Shown: piece by piece, positions 7,382 to 15,640 of the stretch | How positions within the stretch are numbered: the stretch's first letter is position 1 | Layout: every line of letters begins with the position of its first letter | DNA from: Saprospiraceae bacterium | Lineage (GTDB): Bacteria > Bacteroidota > Bacteroidia > Chitinophagales > Saprospiraceae | DNA length: 34,946 bases | Direction of reading: 5' to 3' | NCBI GenBank assembly: GCA_019187225.1 | Contig: JABAQQ010000051.1 | Location: forward strand, 1 to 34,946 | The notes under the pieces: generated by a model | The model's input: the letters and a program-made list of their open reading frames with translations, nothing else | Databases searched by the model: none | What the model was told of the DNA's origin: nothing | Position numbers and translations under genes: made by a program

Positions 7382-8350
7382 ATGAAAAAAATCCTCCTGC
7401 TCGCCCTGCTCATGGCGGCGACCGCCCAACTATTCTCCCAAAGCGCCAAGATCAAAACACCTCAAAAAAATACATCCGCCGGCGCCGCCCAATTGAAACT
7501 GAATCAGTCGCCGGTAGCTGTACCGCCAGCCAAAAATCCATTCGGCTTGCCGGGCGTCAAATATCAAACGCTTCCAGCGCTTGTTCCGCAAAACAGCGCC
7601 ACCGCTCCAAATATACGCGTCACCCGCGACAAAAACGGCATGCCGATTTTATTTGAAGGAAAAACCGGGGCATCCGGCAATACTTCCGATCTGAAAACGG
7701 ACGCGCTCGCATACCTGGCAAGCCTGCAACCGGCTGGCATCACGGCCCCTTCTTCCGAATTTATCGCAAAACGGGTGGAAACCGACGAAGCGGGCAACAG
7801 CCACGTCCGTCTCGAACAAATATACCAGGGAGTGCCGGTGTTTGGCGGTGAAGTGATCGCCCACGCCCGCAGCGGCGCATTCGACCTGCTCAACGGACGC
7901 TACTACCCCACTCCTCAACTGGCATCCATAACGCCCGCCCTCGACGCCAGCCGCGCCATTGACCGCGTGAAAATGGCCATCGGTCCGGAGAACCTCCAAA
8001 CCGACTGGACGCCCGAACAAAAACAACTATTGAAGATCGAACCTTTCAAAGCCGAACTGGTGATCTATCATCACGATTTTCAATTAGACAACGAACGCCT
8101 CGCCTGGCACGTGGAAGCCCGGCCCAATCTGATGAAGCGGGTCGTTTATTTCGTGGATGCCCTTTCCGGGGAAGTGATCCATCACTACGATTTTACCTGT
8201 AAAATTGACGGAGGCAGGCATACAGTATGCAGTGGGCATTTGGCAGTTGGCAGTGAACAGTGGGCAGTGAGCCCACTGCCCACTGTTCACTGCCAACTGC
8301 CAAATGCCCACTGCATACCCTCCTCCCCCCGTCACCGGCAACGGCACTGA
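7382..8350 (+). CDS. M4 metallopeptidase, N-terminal fragment (signal, FTP and PepSY pro-region); frame broken
   Basis: Encodes a signal peptide (MKKILLLALLMAATAQLFSQ), an FTP-type propeptide and a PepSY-like segment. The latter ends in RVVYFVDALSGEVIHHYDF, the standard end of a thermolysin-type pro-region. From codon 282 on, the frame reads through the 94-bp palindrome and stops at 8350 after ~41 residues of nonsense. The catalytic domain continues in another frame. Deleting exactly 8225-8318 would fuse codon 281 to the downstream frame and give a 1031-residue protein. As it stands this fragment could be secreted but cannot cleave anything. Alternatives are a pseudogene, a phase-variable on/off state, a translational bypass, or an assembly artefact at a hairpin. 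Confidence 0.8.
   Translation: MKKILLLALLMAATAQLFSQSAKIKTPQKNTSAGAAQLKLNQSPVAVPPAKNPFGLPGVKYQTLPALVPQNSATAPNIRVTRDKNGMPILFEGKTGASGNTSDLKTDALAYLASLQPAGITAPSSEFIAKRVETDEAGNSHVRLEQIYQGVPVFGGEVIAHARSGAFDLLNGRYYPTPQLASITPALDASRAIDRVKMAIGPENLQTDWTPEQKQLLKIEPFKAELVIYHHDFQLDNERLAWHVEARPNLMKRVVYFVDALSGEVIHHYDFTCKIDGGRHTVCSGHLAVGSEQWAVSPLPTVHCQLPNAHCIPSSPRHRQRH
8225..8318. repeat. Perfect 94-bp palindrome of heptamers inside the M4 peptidase gene
   Basis: Two 45-bp arms (8225-8269 and 8274-8318) are exactly complementary around the 4-nt loop AGCC. Each arm is built of 7-bp words: CAGTGGG, CATTTGG, CAGTTGG, CAGTGAA, CAGTGGG. It sits exactly between the coding parts for the pro-region and the catalytic domain. 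Its length is 1 modulo 3, which accounts for the frame break. No target-site duplication is evident. Confidence 0.97.
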
Positions 8351-10571
8351 CCTTCTGGGGCAAAGCCGCAGCTTCGGGGCCTGGCAGGAAGGCAGCGCTT
8401 TCTTGTTGGAGGACGTCACCAAACCGATGTACAACAGCACGGCCTCCAACATGCCGGGCGATCCCGTCGGCGTGATCGTTACCTTGGATGCCTTGAATAC
8501 AACTCCTGAAGGTCAGAATTTCGACTACACGGTTTTTACCTCCAATGGCCTCAATTTCAGCAATTCCGCCAATAGTAATGGTGCCAAGGCGGTCAGCGCC
8601 CATTGGAACAGCATCAAGAGCTACGATTATTTTCAAAATACGCACAACCGCAAGTCTATTGACGGGGAAGGCGGCAATATCCTTGCTTTTATCAATGTTT
8701 CCGAAGACAACGTCGGCACTTCCATGGAAAACGCCTATTGGAACGGCGCAGCCATGTGGTATGGCAACGGCGGTTCAACTTTCAAGCCTCTGGCGCGCGG
8801 CCTCGACGTGGGCGGCCATGAAATGACGCACGGTGTGATAGAAAAAACCGCCAACCTCGTTTATCAGAATGAAAGCGGTGCGCTCAACGAATCGTTTGCC
8901 GACGTCTTCGGCGCCATGATTGACCGCGACGACTGGCTCATCGGCGAAGACGTGATGCAACCGGGTACGAATGCCGCCCTGCGCAGCATGCAGGACCCGC
9001 ACAACGGCGTGTCGTCGAACAGCCCCTGGTGGCAACCCAGAACCGTGAGTGAACAATACACCGGCAGCCAGGACAACGGCGGCGTACACATCAACAGCGG
9101 CATTCCCAACTGGGCTTACTATCTGTTCGCTTCCAATGCCAACGTCACGAAAGACAAAGCCGAAAAAGTGTATTACAAGGCATTGAAAGATTATTTGGTG
9201 AAATCGAGCCAGTTCGTAGACCTCCGCATCGCCGTATTGCAGGCCGCCAACGACCTGTATCCGGCAGGAAATACCGTCGCCAATGCAGCCGCTTCCGCCT
9301 TCGACCAGGTAGGTATTCTCGGCAGCAGCCCCGGTGGCAATTACCTCGGTAACCTCACAACAAACCCCGGTACCGACTACGTGCTGTGTGTCAGCAATGA
9401 TTTTCAGAACCTCGAATTGCGCAACGGCAGCGGTTCGCTTGTTAAAGTCCTGTACACGGGAGGTGTGATCAGCCGCCCCAGCGTGACCGACAACGGCGGT
9501 CAGATCGTTTTTGTCAACGCCGCGAAAGAGGCCATCTATATTGACATGGTGTATACCACCCCCATTCAGTCAACGGCCAACGTATTGATCAACAATATTC
9601 CCCTGCGCAACGTCGCCATCTCGAAAGACGGCGCATTCGTTGCAGCCCTGACGGATGCCGCAGACAACTTTATCTACGTACTGGATCTTTTCAACGGCGA
9701 ACAGGAAGCATTCGGATTGTACAATCCCACCTACACTACGGGGCAGGTGACCGGTGAAGTGCAATACGCCGACATTCTCGAATTCGACTATTCCGGCGAA
9801 TACATCATGTACGACGCTTTCAACGAACTCACCAATTCGCAAGGCGCCGACATCAGTTACTGGGACATCGGCTTTTTGAAATTCTGGGAAAACGTCGGAT
9901 TCGCTGATCCTTCCAACGCTTTTATTTCCAAACTTTTCAGCGGCCTGCCGGAAAAAGCGACCGTGGGCAATCCGACATTCTCCAAAAACTCGCCCTACAT
10001 CATCGCCTTCGACTTCTACGACGGCATCAGTGACCAGAACGATATTCTGGGAGCGAACGTAGAGACCGGCGATGTCGGAACAGTCCTGGAAAACAACGGC
10101 GCTTACAGCTGGCCGAGTTACAACCGCTTAGACAACGCACTGATCTATGAAGGGCCGAACTCGGCGGGCGTCACCAACATCTATAAACGCCCCCTTGCCG
10201 CCGATAAAATCAACCAGGCGGGCAACGAAGCCTTGTTCATTGGCGACCGCCAGCTGGGCGTATGGTATGCCAACGGCAACCGCAGCCTCGCCGTGAGCGC
10301 CGGCGAACCCGCCGCTGCGCCGTTCAGCATCGCTGTGACACCCAATCCCGTGACCGACGCAGCACGCCTGAACATCGAATCCAAAACCGCAGTGTCTGCC
10401 CGGATCAGCATGGTCAATATGCTCGGTTCGGTGGTGCAAAACCGGGAGGTTCAGTTGTCGGAAGGGGCCAATCAGTTTGATTTGGAGATGAAACACTTAC
10501 CTCCAGGCGCTTACGTCATTCGCCTTTCAGGTAGCAACAGCAGCGCAGCGTTGAAGGTAGTGAAGCAATGA
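8304..10571 (+). CDS. M4 (thermolysin-like) metallopeptidase, catalytic part with T9SS sorting domain
   Basis: 755 residues; the first ATG in this frame lies inside the right arm of the palindrome and is probably not a natural start. The zinc site is HEMTH (coding bases 8817-8831), and the third ligand is the Glu of GALNESFADVFG. The later NGGVHINSGIPNWAYYLF is the conserved substrate-site segment. After the peptidase domain (to about residue 350) come ~300 residues with propeller-like phrases (SKDGAFVAALTD, EFDYSGEYIMYD, SWPSYNRLDNALIYEG). A T9SS type A domain follows (AVTPNPVTDAARLNIES, ending LPPGAYVIRLSGSNSSAALKVVKQ). It would act outside the cell in protein degradation. Without the pro-region and signal peptide it could not be exported or fold normally. 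Confidence 0.85.
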   Translation: MPTAYPPPPVTGNGTDLLGQSRSFGAWQEGSAFLLEDVTKPMYNSTASNMPGDPVGVIVTLDALNTTPEGQNFDYTVFTSNGLNFSNSANSNGAKAVSAHWNSIKSYDYFQNTHNRKSIDGEGGNILAFINVSEDNVGTSMENAYWNGAAMWYGNGGSTFKPLARGLDVGGHEMTHGVIEKTANLVYQNESGALNESFADVFGAMIDRDDWLIGEDVMQPGTNAALRSMQDPHNGVSSNSPWWQPRTVSEQYTGSQDNGGVHINSGIPNWAYYLFASNANVTKDKAEKVYYKALKDYLVKSSQFVDLRIAVLQAANDLYPAGNTVANAAASAFDQVGILGSSPGGNYLGNLTTNPGTDYVLCVSNDFQNLELRNGSGSLVKVLYTGGVISRPSVTDNGGQIVFVNAAKEAIYIDMVYTTPIQSTANVLINNIPLRNVAISKDGAFVAALTDAADNFIYVLDLFNGEQEAFGLYNPTYTTGQVTGEVQYADILEFDYSGEYIMYDAFNELTNSQGADISYWDIGFLKFWENVGFADPSNAFISKLFSGLPEKATVGNPTFSKNSPYIIAFDFYDGISDQNDILGANVETGDVGTVLENNGAYSWPSYNRLDNALIYEGPNSAGVTNIYKRPLAADKINQAGNEALFIGDRQLGVWYANGNRSLAVSAGEPAAAPFSIAVTPNPVTDAARLNIESKTAVSARISMVNMLGSVVQNREVQLSEGANQFDLEMKHLPPGAYVIRLSGSNSSAALKVVKQ

Positions 10572-10587
10572 AAACGGCGCCGGCGAA

Positions 10588-10626
10588 GAGATGCCATCGG
10601 CCGAAGTATGAGGCTGGCGACATCTC
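10588..10626. repeat. Imperfect hairpin, first of a pair
   Basis: GAGATGCCATCGGCC pairs imperfectly with GGCTGGCGACATCTC around the loop GAAGTATGA. It shares the core TGCCATCG with the second hairpin 75 bp downstream, which suggests copies of one element. Confidence 0.5.
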
Positions 10627-10663
10627 AGAACAGCTCCATAACCCAATTTGAAATGTGCCCTTT

Positions 10664-10708
10664 GGAAGGAGGTGCCATCGCTCCTGCTCCGCGATGACAC
10701 TTCCTTCC
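10664..10708. repeat. 18-bp-arm hairpin, second of a pair
   Basis: Arms GGAAGGAGGTGCCATCGC (10664-10681) and the near-complement at 10691-10708 agree at 16 of 18 positions around a 9-nt loop. No T run follows, so it is not a typical intrinsic terminator. It may be a REP-like element or an RNA-stabilising hairpin after the peptidase gene. Confidence 0.65.
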
Positions 10709-10972
10709 AAACCACACTGGAAAAATCCCTTTTCTAAGCCGGAGAAGCACCAAGGCATTGGCATAAATTTGGCGATGTAGCAGACATTCCAACTATTTTT
10801 TGGGAGAATCAAAGACACCTTAAAGATCAACTACGTGAAAAAATGGTTCAGATAGCGCGCACTCATGGGCGATAAAAACAAATATGCTCTGTGTTAAACT
10901 GTTAAAATCGCAACCTGCCCGACACTCCTTCCCTTTTTTGCGCTCTTAACAACACCCCGCACTATTTTTGCT

Positions 10973-10980
10973 AACGCTTT
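10973..10980 (+). promoter_or_regulatory. Probable -7 box for the SdrD/HYR-like cargo gene
   Basis: TATTTTTG fits TAnnTTTG; it lies 161 bp before the ATG at 11142, implying a long 5' leader. No TTG is seen at the expected distance, so support is the -7 box alone. Confidence 0.3.
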
Positions 10981-11141
10981 GATCGTGCGCCTGCCGGACA
11001 TTCCGCCCTCCATTACAATCGCGTTCTGCGATTTTTTACCCGGCTCCGCATTTTCTTCAATTTGCCGATCTCCCCCCTGTTGCGCGCTCCGGCAAAACCG
11101 GGATGCATTTTAATATTTTACCGAAAATTCGATTTAGCACA

Positions 11142-12905
11142 ATGAAACAACGAACGCTCTCCGCTCTTGCTGCCCCTGCCTTCAGCCTTCTCTTCATGAT
11201 CTTCATGAGCTCCCTGTCACTCCGCGCAACCGGCTCGATATCCGGTTTTGTGTGGGACGACCTCAACACCAACGGCATTCAGGACGCCGGCGAACCCGGT
11301 CGCGACAGCGCGTGGGTGTTGCTCTTCGACCTCGGTGGCAATGAAATCGCCAGTACCTTAACCGACGCCAACGGCAATTATTCATTCGACAGCGTGGTCG
11401 CAGGCGACTACGTGCTGCGCTTCGCCAACCCGGGCGGCATCTGGCAAACTTTGCAGGACCAGGGCGGCGACGACACCAAAGACAGCGATGCCGACCCGCT
11501 GGGTTATACCGCCCAGTTCAGCTTAGCCGACGGACAGTCGCTCGATTTCGACGCAGGATTTACAACTGTGCCGCAAGGATGTTTCACTCCCGTCACCATC
11601 ACCGTTTCGGCCATCGAATGCAACGACAACGGAACCCCCGACCCCGATGACGACACCTTTACCTTTGCCATCACCGCCACGGGCGGTACCGGACCCTGGG
11701 GTTGGGATTTGTTGCCCGACCTGATGATGATCCCTTACGGCACGCCTTATACTTTCGGCCCGTTCCAGATCGTCAACGGCGCCGTCACGCTGACCATCAA
11801 CGACCACGACAATCCGGCGTGTACGGCTACCGTAACGGTAAATCCGCCTGCTCCCTGCTCTTCGCCCCTGCCTCCCTCGGGCGACACGCTTACGCTGAAC
11901 TGCCCGCCTGATATAACCGCTACCGCCACCGACAGCACCGGCGCGATGGTCGTCTTCAGCCCGCCCACCGCCACCACCACCTGCCCCGGCGGCGCGACGG
12001 TTACCCAAATTCAGGGCCCCGCCAGCGGCAGCACGTTCCCGGTGGGTACAACGGATGTTTGTTTTGCCGCTGCCGACACTTGCGGCAACGCCGACACCTG
12101 CTGCTTCAAAGTTGTCGTCAGCCCGGCGCCTCCCACCCCCGGCAATTGCGACGAAAAGATCATCGGTTGCATCAAATACGAATTGCTCGACATCACGCTC
12201 GACTCCGATCAGAACCGCACCTACCGCATCCGCGTGACGAACAATTGCACGAATCCGATGATCTACACCGCGTTCCAACTGCCCGACGGCGTGGTGGCGC
12301 TGGATCCCGCCGATAATTCGATCTACACTGCCCCCAGCGGCAGGGAGTACGCCGTGCGCAATCCGAATTTTTCGCCCTTCTATTCCATCCGGTTCAAATC
12401 GCAGGCCGACAGTATTTCCGGCGGCGAATCTGATATTTTCTCTTTCACCCTACCGGCCCAATCCAATCCGCTTTTCATCCATGTGATCACCCGGGTTTAT
12501 CCGAAGGTATTTTACGAAACCCACCTCAATACGTTCGATTGTGTGCCGATCAGCGCGCCCAAAATCCCCAACATGGCACAACAGGATGCCGCTGAAACGC
12601 TGGCTCCGGAAGAAACGCCGGATACAGCACCTTCTGCCAAACAGTCGCCGGACGCTCCGCTCAAAGTATATCCCAATCCTTCAGGAGGCACGCTCGCTGC
12701 CGACCTGTCGCCCTGGAAGGGTCAGTCCCTGAAAGTGTCCCTGCTGAACGGCCAGGGTCAGGTGATGAACACATGGGCAACCGACGCGAGCGAGCAACCA
12801 TTTCCGGTTGATCTTAACGGCAATATGCCGAACGGGCTTTTCTTCATCGAGGTCGTCCCCGCCTCGGGCACAAGGAAAATACAACAGGTGATCTTGCAGC
12901 GTTGA
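11142..12905 (+). CDS. Secreted T9SS protein with SdrD B-like and HYR domains
   Basis: 587 residues from the ATG at 11142, which gives a signal peptide (MKQRTLSALAAPAFSLLFMIFMSS). Next is an SdrD B-like domain (~residues 30-130) with the calcium-type loop WDDLNTNGIQDAGEPG and GNYSFDSVVAGDYVLRF. A Pro/Thr/Asp-rich stretch follows. Then comes a HYR module (LNCPPDITATATDSTGA, FPVGTTDVCFAAADTCGN). A conserved-looking domain of ~110 residues with Cys pairs follows it, and the C-terminus is a T9SS type A domain (LKVYPNPSGGTLAADLSP, NGLFFIEVVPASG). SdrD-B and HYR modules are structural spacer and adhesion folds, so a surface adhesion or matrix role is plausible but not shown. It is monocistronic, with a strong terminator after the stop. 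Confidence 0.87.
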   Translation: MKQRTLSALAAPAFSLLFMIFMSSLSLRATGSISGFVWDDLNTNGIQDAGEPGRDSAWVLLFDLGGNEIASTLTDANGNYSFDSVVAGDYVLRFANPGGIWQTLQDQGGDDTKDSDADPLGYTAQFSLADGQSLDFDAGFTTVPQGCFTPVTITVSAIECNDNGTPDPDDDTFTFAITATGGTGPWGWDLLPDLMMIPYGTPYTFGPFQIVNGAVTLTINDHDNPACTATVTVNPPAPCSSPLPPSGDTLTLNCPPDITATATDSTGAMVVFSPPTATTTCPGGATVTQIQGPASGSTFPVGTTDVCFAAADTCGNADTCCFKVVVSPAPPTPGNCDEKIIGCIKYELLDITLDSDQNRTYRIRVTNNCTNPMIYTAFQLPDGVVALDPADNSIYTAPSGREYAVRNPNFSPFYSIRFKSQADSISGGESDIFSFTLPAQSNPLFIHVITRVYPKVFYETHLNTFDCVPISAPKIPNMAQQDAAETLAPEETPDTAPSAKQSPDAPLKVYPNPSGGTLAADLSPWKGQSLKVSLLNGQGQVMNTWATDASEQPFPVDLNGNMPNGLFFIEVVPASGTRKIQQVILQR

Positions 12906-12934
12906 CGCTTTTAGTGAAACGCGCAAAATGAGAC

Positions 12935-12972
12935 GAGCCGGCCCGCTTTTCAGCGAGCCGGCTCGCGTTTTT
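12935..12972 (+). terminator. Intrinsic terminator of the SdrD/HYR-like gene
   Basis: GC-rich arms 12935-12947 and 12952-12964 (GAGCCGGCCCGCT against its complement, one mismatch) surround a 4-nt loop and are followed by GCGTTTTT. Confidence 0.85.
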
Positions 12973-13012
12973 CAGAAGTATTGGCCTGGGATCGTTTTCC
13001 CGAAATTTTTGC

Positions 13013-13042
13013 AAAAAAAAGGCCGCGCTTACGGCACGGCCT
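13013..13042 (-). terminator. Intrinsic terminator of the minus-strand exported protein gene
   Basis: On the minus strand GGCCGTGC-CGTAA-GCGCGGCC (one mismatch) is followed directly by a T tract of at least seven. It lies ~30 bp after the stop of the gene ending at 13071. Confidence 0.85.
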
Positions 13043-13070
13043 CACTCGTGGAGTTTTCTCAGAGTACGAA

Positions 13071-13601
13071 TCAATCAATAGCTGCGATATTGATATTATC
13101 ATCAGGCAAAGGACGTGCCGAATGTGTGTATCTGACTTTCAATATTGTCAGGGCGTCTGCATCGTCCACATGCAAATTGTCGCCAAGCACAAACCGGTAG
13201 GTTCCCGACCTGGTAAAAACGGGTTTATTTTCAAGAATGCCATAGGTATAGGGGTCGGCTTTGAATTTGGCGGTATTGATCTTCAGGGTTTTCATCGTTT
13301 CGAACCGTTCGCTGCTCACAAACGGCTTCAATTTGCCCACGCCGTCTTCTTTCGGAAAAACGACATAAAAAAACCGGCCCCCGGGATCAATCACTCCAAG
13401 ATACCGCGGATGCGGCGTTGAAAACCGGAGTTGCAATACCTCGCCTTTGTACAGCGCAGCATTGTTCGTCCACATTTTGGGCGCTGCCGATTCAACAGCG
13501 GGTCGTTCGGATGGTACCAAAGGGTTCCGGGACATTTTGTCGAGGCTCATCGCTCCTGAGAAGAGCAAGCCTGCGGTGGGGAGCACAAGGATTAGCTTCA
13601 T
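13071..13601 (-). CDS. Exported protein of unknown function
   Basis: About 176 residues if translation begins at the methionine of MKLILVLPTAGLLFSGAMS, which gives a signal peptide; the open frame extends 37 codons further upstream to 13712 but without signal-like character. The mature part is a small beta-rich domain (ALYKGEVLQLRFSTPHPRYLGVIDPGGRFFYVVFP ... SGTYRFVLGDNLHVDDADALTILKVRYTH). The pattern GEVLQLRFSTP...YLGVIDP...FYVVFP resembles domains that present a soluble factor at the periplasmic side, but I do not recognise the family. There is no lipobox Cys. It stands alone between a terminator and the divergent efflux-adaptor gene; a periplasmic location is inferred. Confidence 0.65.
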   Translation of the reverse strand: MKLILVLPTAGLLFSGAMSLDKMSRNPLVPSERPAVESAAPKMWTNNAALYKGEVLQLRFSTPHPRYLGVIDPGGRFFYVVFPKEDGVGKLKPFVSSERFETMKTLKINTAKFKADPYTYGILENKPVFTRSGTYRFVLGDNLHVDDADALTILKVRYTHSARPLPDDNINIAAID

Positions 13602-13897
13602 AAAAATCAGTTTGTAAGATGAAAGATAGGCTTTACGGAGCTGCGGCGGCTTTTTAAAAATTTGCCCAATCCGGCTTATGGCGATATTTTCAATTTTAGT
13701 TAAAAATATCATGCCAAACTTGCTAACGGGCGAAAGGTTTTTTCAATTGCCCGAAAGCGGATAAAAAATGACCTTTTTTCCCGAAATTCATCTGTCTTTT
13801 TCATCCATTTATCCAACTATTTTCTCTGCGAAAGCAGCTCTTTCATAATCTTGCAGCGTTCATCGTCAAGATTTTTCAGAAAAAAAGCATCGCGAAA

Positions 13898-15370
13898 ATG
13901 GCAACTACACCGCCCAAACGGAAAAAGACCCTCCTGTATGTTCTGATCGGATTGTTCGCTTTACTCATCATCGCCGCCGTCATTAAGGCCCGCTCCAAGC
14001 CTAAAGGCGAAGATGTGACCGTGGAAACAGTCCAGCGCCGCACCATCCGCGAAACGGTGAGTGCCAGCGGAAAAATTTTCCCGGAAACCGAAGTCAAAAT
14101 GAGTTCGGATGTATCCGGCGAGATCACAGAATTATACGTCCAGGAAGGCGATTCGGTCACTGCCGGGCAGATTCTGGCCAAAATACGCCCCGACGAGTAC
14201 CAAAGCGCCGTCGAGCAGGGGCAAGCCTCCCTGAACACCGCCCGCTCGCAGCGCGAGATATCCACCGCCAATGTAAAGACCAGCACAGCGCAGATCGACC
14301 AATTCAAAGCCGACGTGCAAAGAACGAAGGCACAACTCGATGCAGCCCGCAATACGCACCAGCGCAATGAAAAACTATACAAAGACGGCGTGATCTCGAC
14401 TGCCGATTTTGAAACGTCACTCAGCAATCTGAAGGCCGCAGAAAGCTCCATGACGGCTGCAGAAGCCAGTCTGAAGACCGCTGAAAACAATCTCGCCAAC
14501 GCCCGTGAAAACGTTCGGGTGTCCGACTTCGGTATCACCAGCGCCAATGCCCGCCTCAAAGAACTCAGAACGAGTTTGCAAAAAACCATCATCACCGCGC
14601 CGGTGAACGGCATTGTGAGCAAACTCAACGTGGAAAAGGGCGAACGTGTGGTCGGTACGCTGCAGATGGCCGGCACGGAGATGATGCGCATCGCCAACCT
14701 CAGTTCTATGGAAGTGCAGGTGGATGTGAGTGAGAACGACATCCTCAAAGTAAGCGTCAACGACGAGGCCGATATCGAGGTGGATGCTTATCTGGGTCGC
14801 AAATTCAAAGGAAAAGTCACCGAAATTGCCAACAGCGCCAGCAACGTCAGCACCGCCGCCGTGAGCCTCAACACCGACCAGGTGACCAATTTCGTCGTGA
14901 AAATCCGCGTAGACCCGGCTTCTTATGCCGATCTGATGGGCAAAGGCAAGCTGCACCCCTTCCGCCCGGGCATGTCCGCTTCCGTGGATATTTACACCAA
15001 CACTGCCGACAGCACGCTCAGCATCCCGCTCATCGCTGTCACCACACGCGAAGATGAAAAGGATAAGGATGAAATGGAAAATGAAAAAAAGGCCGAAGCC
15101 AAAGAAGTCAGCCAAAAGAACGACGACAAGATCAAGGAAATCGTTTTTGTAGTGGCAGGCGATACAGTCGGCATTCGCGAAGTGAAAACCGGTATCCAGG
15201 ACAACGATTATATTGAAATACTCACCGGATTGCAGGAGGGTGAGACGGTCGTTACAGGCCCTTATTCCGCCATTGCCCGCAAACTCAAAGGCGGCAGCCG
15301 GATCGTCGTTACCGATAAAAAGAAAGGGGAAAACAAGGATAAAAAGGGTGTGAGCGTGGAGGTGGATTGA
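13898..15370 (+). CDS. Efflux transporter periplasmic adaptor subunit (HlyD/MacA-type)
   Basis: 490 residues. One N-terminal membrane anchor (~residues 12-30) is followed by a lipoyl half-motif (KMSSDVSGEITELYVQEGDSVTAGQILAKI), a long alpha-helical hairpin (~residues 105-215, rich in Ala/Gln/Asn/Lys), and the second lipoyl half (APVNGIVSKLNVEKGERVVGT). A beta-barrel domain follows (MEVQVDVSENDILKVSVNDEADIEVDAYLGRKFKGKV). This is the order of membrane-fusion proteins that bridge an inner-membrane pump and a TolC-like channel. A very acidic/lysine-rich insertion (~residues 387-415) and a lysine-rich tail are unusual. No permease, ABC ATPase or outer-membrane factor gene is next to it, so its partners are elsewhere. 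A weak -7 box (TAATCTTG, 13846-13853) lies 44 bp upstream. Confidence 0.9.
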   Translation: MATTPPKRKKTLLYVLIGLFALLIIAAVIKARSKPKGEDVTVETVQRRTIRETVSASGKIFPETEVKMSSDVSGEITELYVQEGDSVTAGQILAKIRPDEYQSAVEQGQASLNTARSQREISTANVKTSTAQIDQFKADVQRTKAQLDAARNTHQRNEKLYKDGVISTADFETSLSNLKAAESSMTAAEASLKTAENNLANARENVRVSDFGITSANARLKELRTSLQKTIITAPVNGIVSKLNVEKGERVVGTLQMAGTEMMRIANLSSMEVQVDVSENDILKVSVNDEADIEVDAYLGRKFKGKVTEIANSASNVSTAAVSLNTDQVTNFVVKIRVDPASYADLMGKGKLHPFRPGMSASVDIYTNTADSTLSIPLIAVTTREDEKDKDEMENEKKAEAKEVSQKNDDKIKEIVFVVAGDTVGIREVKTGIQDNDYIEILTGLQEGETVVTGPYSAIARKLKGGSRIVVTDKKKGENKDKKGVSVEVD

Positions 15371-15373
15371 GGG

Positions 15374-15577
15374 ACTTTTGACTGTTGGACGTTGACGTTA
15401 GACGTTGGACGTTAGACGTTGGACGTTAGACCTTGTACATTTGACTTAATGGTCGGTTATCCTCGTCTGAACTCCAAAGTCCAATGTCTAACGTCGAATG
15501 TCCAACGTCCTTTGTCCAACAGTCCAAAGTCCAATGTCTAACGTCGAATGTCCAACGTCCAACAGTCCAAAGTCCCA
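15374..15577. repeat. Inverted heptamer arrays with a 38-bp exact direct repeat
   Basis: The left part (15374-15432) is made of TTGGACG/TTAGACG words; the right part (15472-15577) holds the inverse-sense words GTCCAAT, GTCTAAC, GTCGAAT, GTCCAAC. A ~40-bp unrelated spacer lies between them. Within the right part a 38-bp segment occurs exactly twice (15473-15510 and 15523-15560, period 50). The transcript could fold into a long hairpin behind the efflux-adaptor gene. Confidence 0.93.
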
Positions 15578-15588
15578 AAATTGAATCT

Positions 15589-15596
15589 TACTTTTG
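15589..15596 (+). promoter_or_regulatory. Probable -7 box for the small membrane protein gene
   Basis: TACTTTTG, a full match to TAnnTTTG, lies 44 bp before the ATG at 15641 and directly after the heptamer arrays. Any -33 element would have to lie within the repeat. Confidence 0.45.
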
Positions 15597-15640
15597 CGGG
15601 CGTCTCATAGGCAAAGGCTAAGGAGACCGCCACCATTTTT

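Larger units (their letters stand above)
10572..11141. other. 570-bp intergenic region with two imperfect hairpins and a -7 box
   Basis: No credible gene is seen on either strand. The left 140 bp holds two related hairpins (listed separately). The right part is A+T-rich, then becomes pyrimidine-rich, and contains a TAnnTTTG box. The leader from that box to the next ATG would be about 160 nt, long enough for regulation, but I recognise no riboswitch class. Confidence 0.6.

Noticed and set aside
8270-8350. Simple -1 or +1 programmed frameshift between the two peptidase parts
   Set aside because: There is no slippery heptamer at the overlap, and shifting within the palindrome would insert about 30 unrelated residues; removal of the palindrome explains the frames exactly.
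10516-10830. Possible minus-strand gene behind the M4 peptidase
   Set aside because: Its frame runs through two palindromes and has no recognisable protein features; hairpins explain the conserved-looking sequence better.
11523-12278. 251-codon open frame antisense to the SdrD/HYR-like gene
   Set aside because: Gly/Arg/Val-rich low-complexity translation produced by the Asp/Thr/Ala-rich sense gene.
13876-14760. 294-codon open frame antisense to the efflux adaptor
   Set aside because: Ser/Arg/Leu-rich composition without recognisable domain; mirrors the coding strand of a clear HlyD-type gene.
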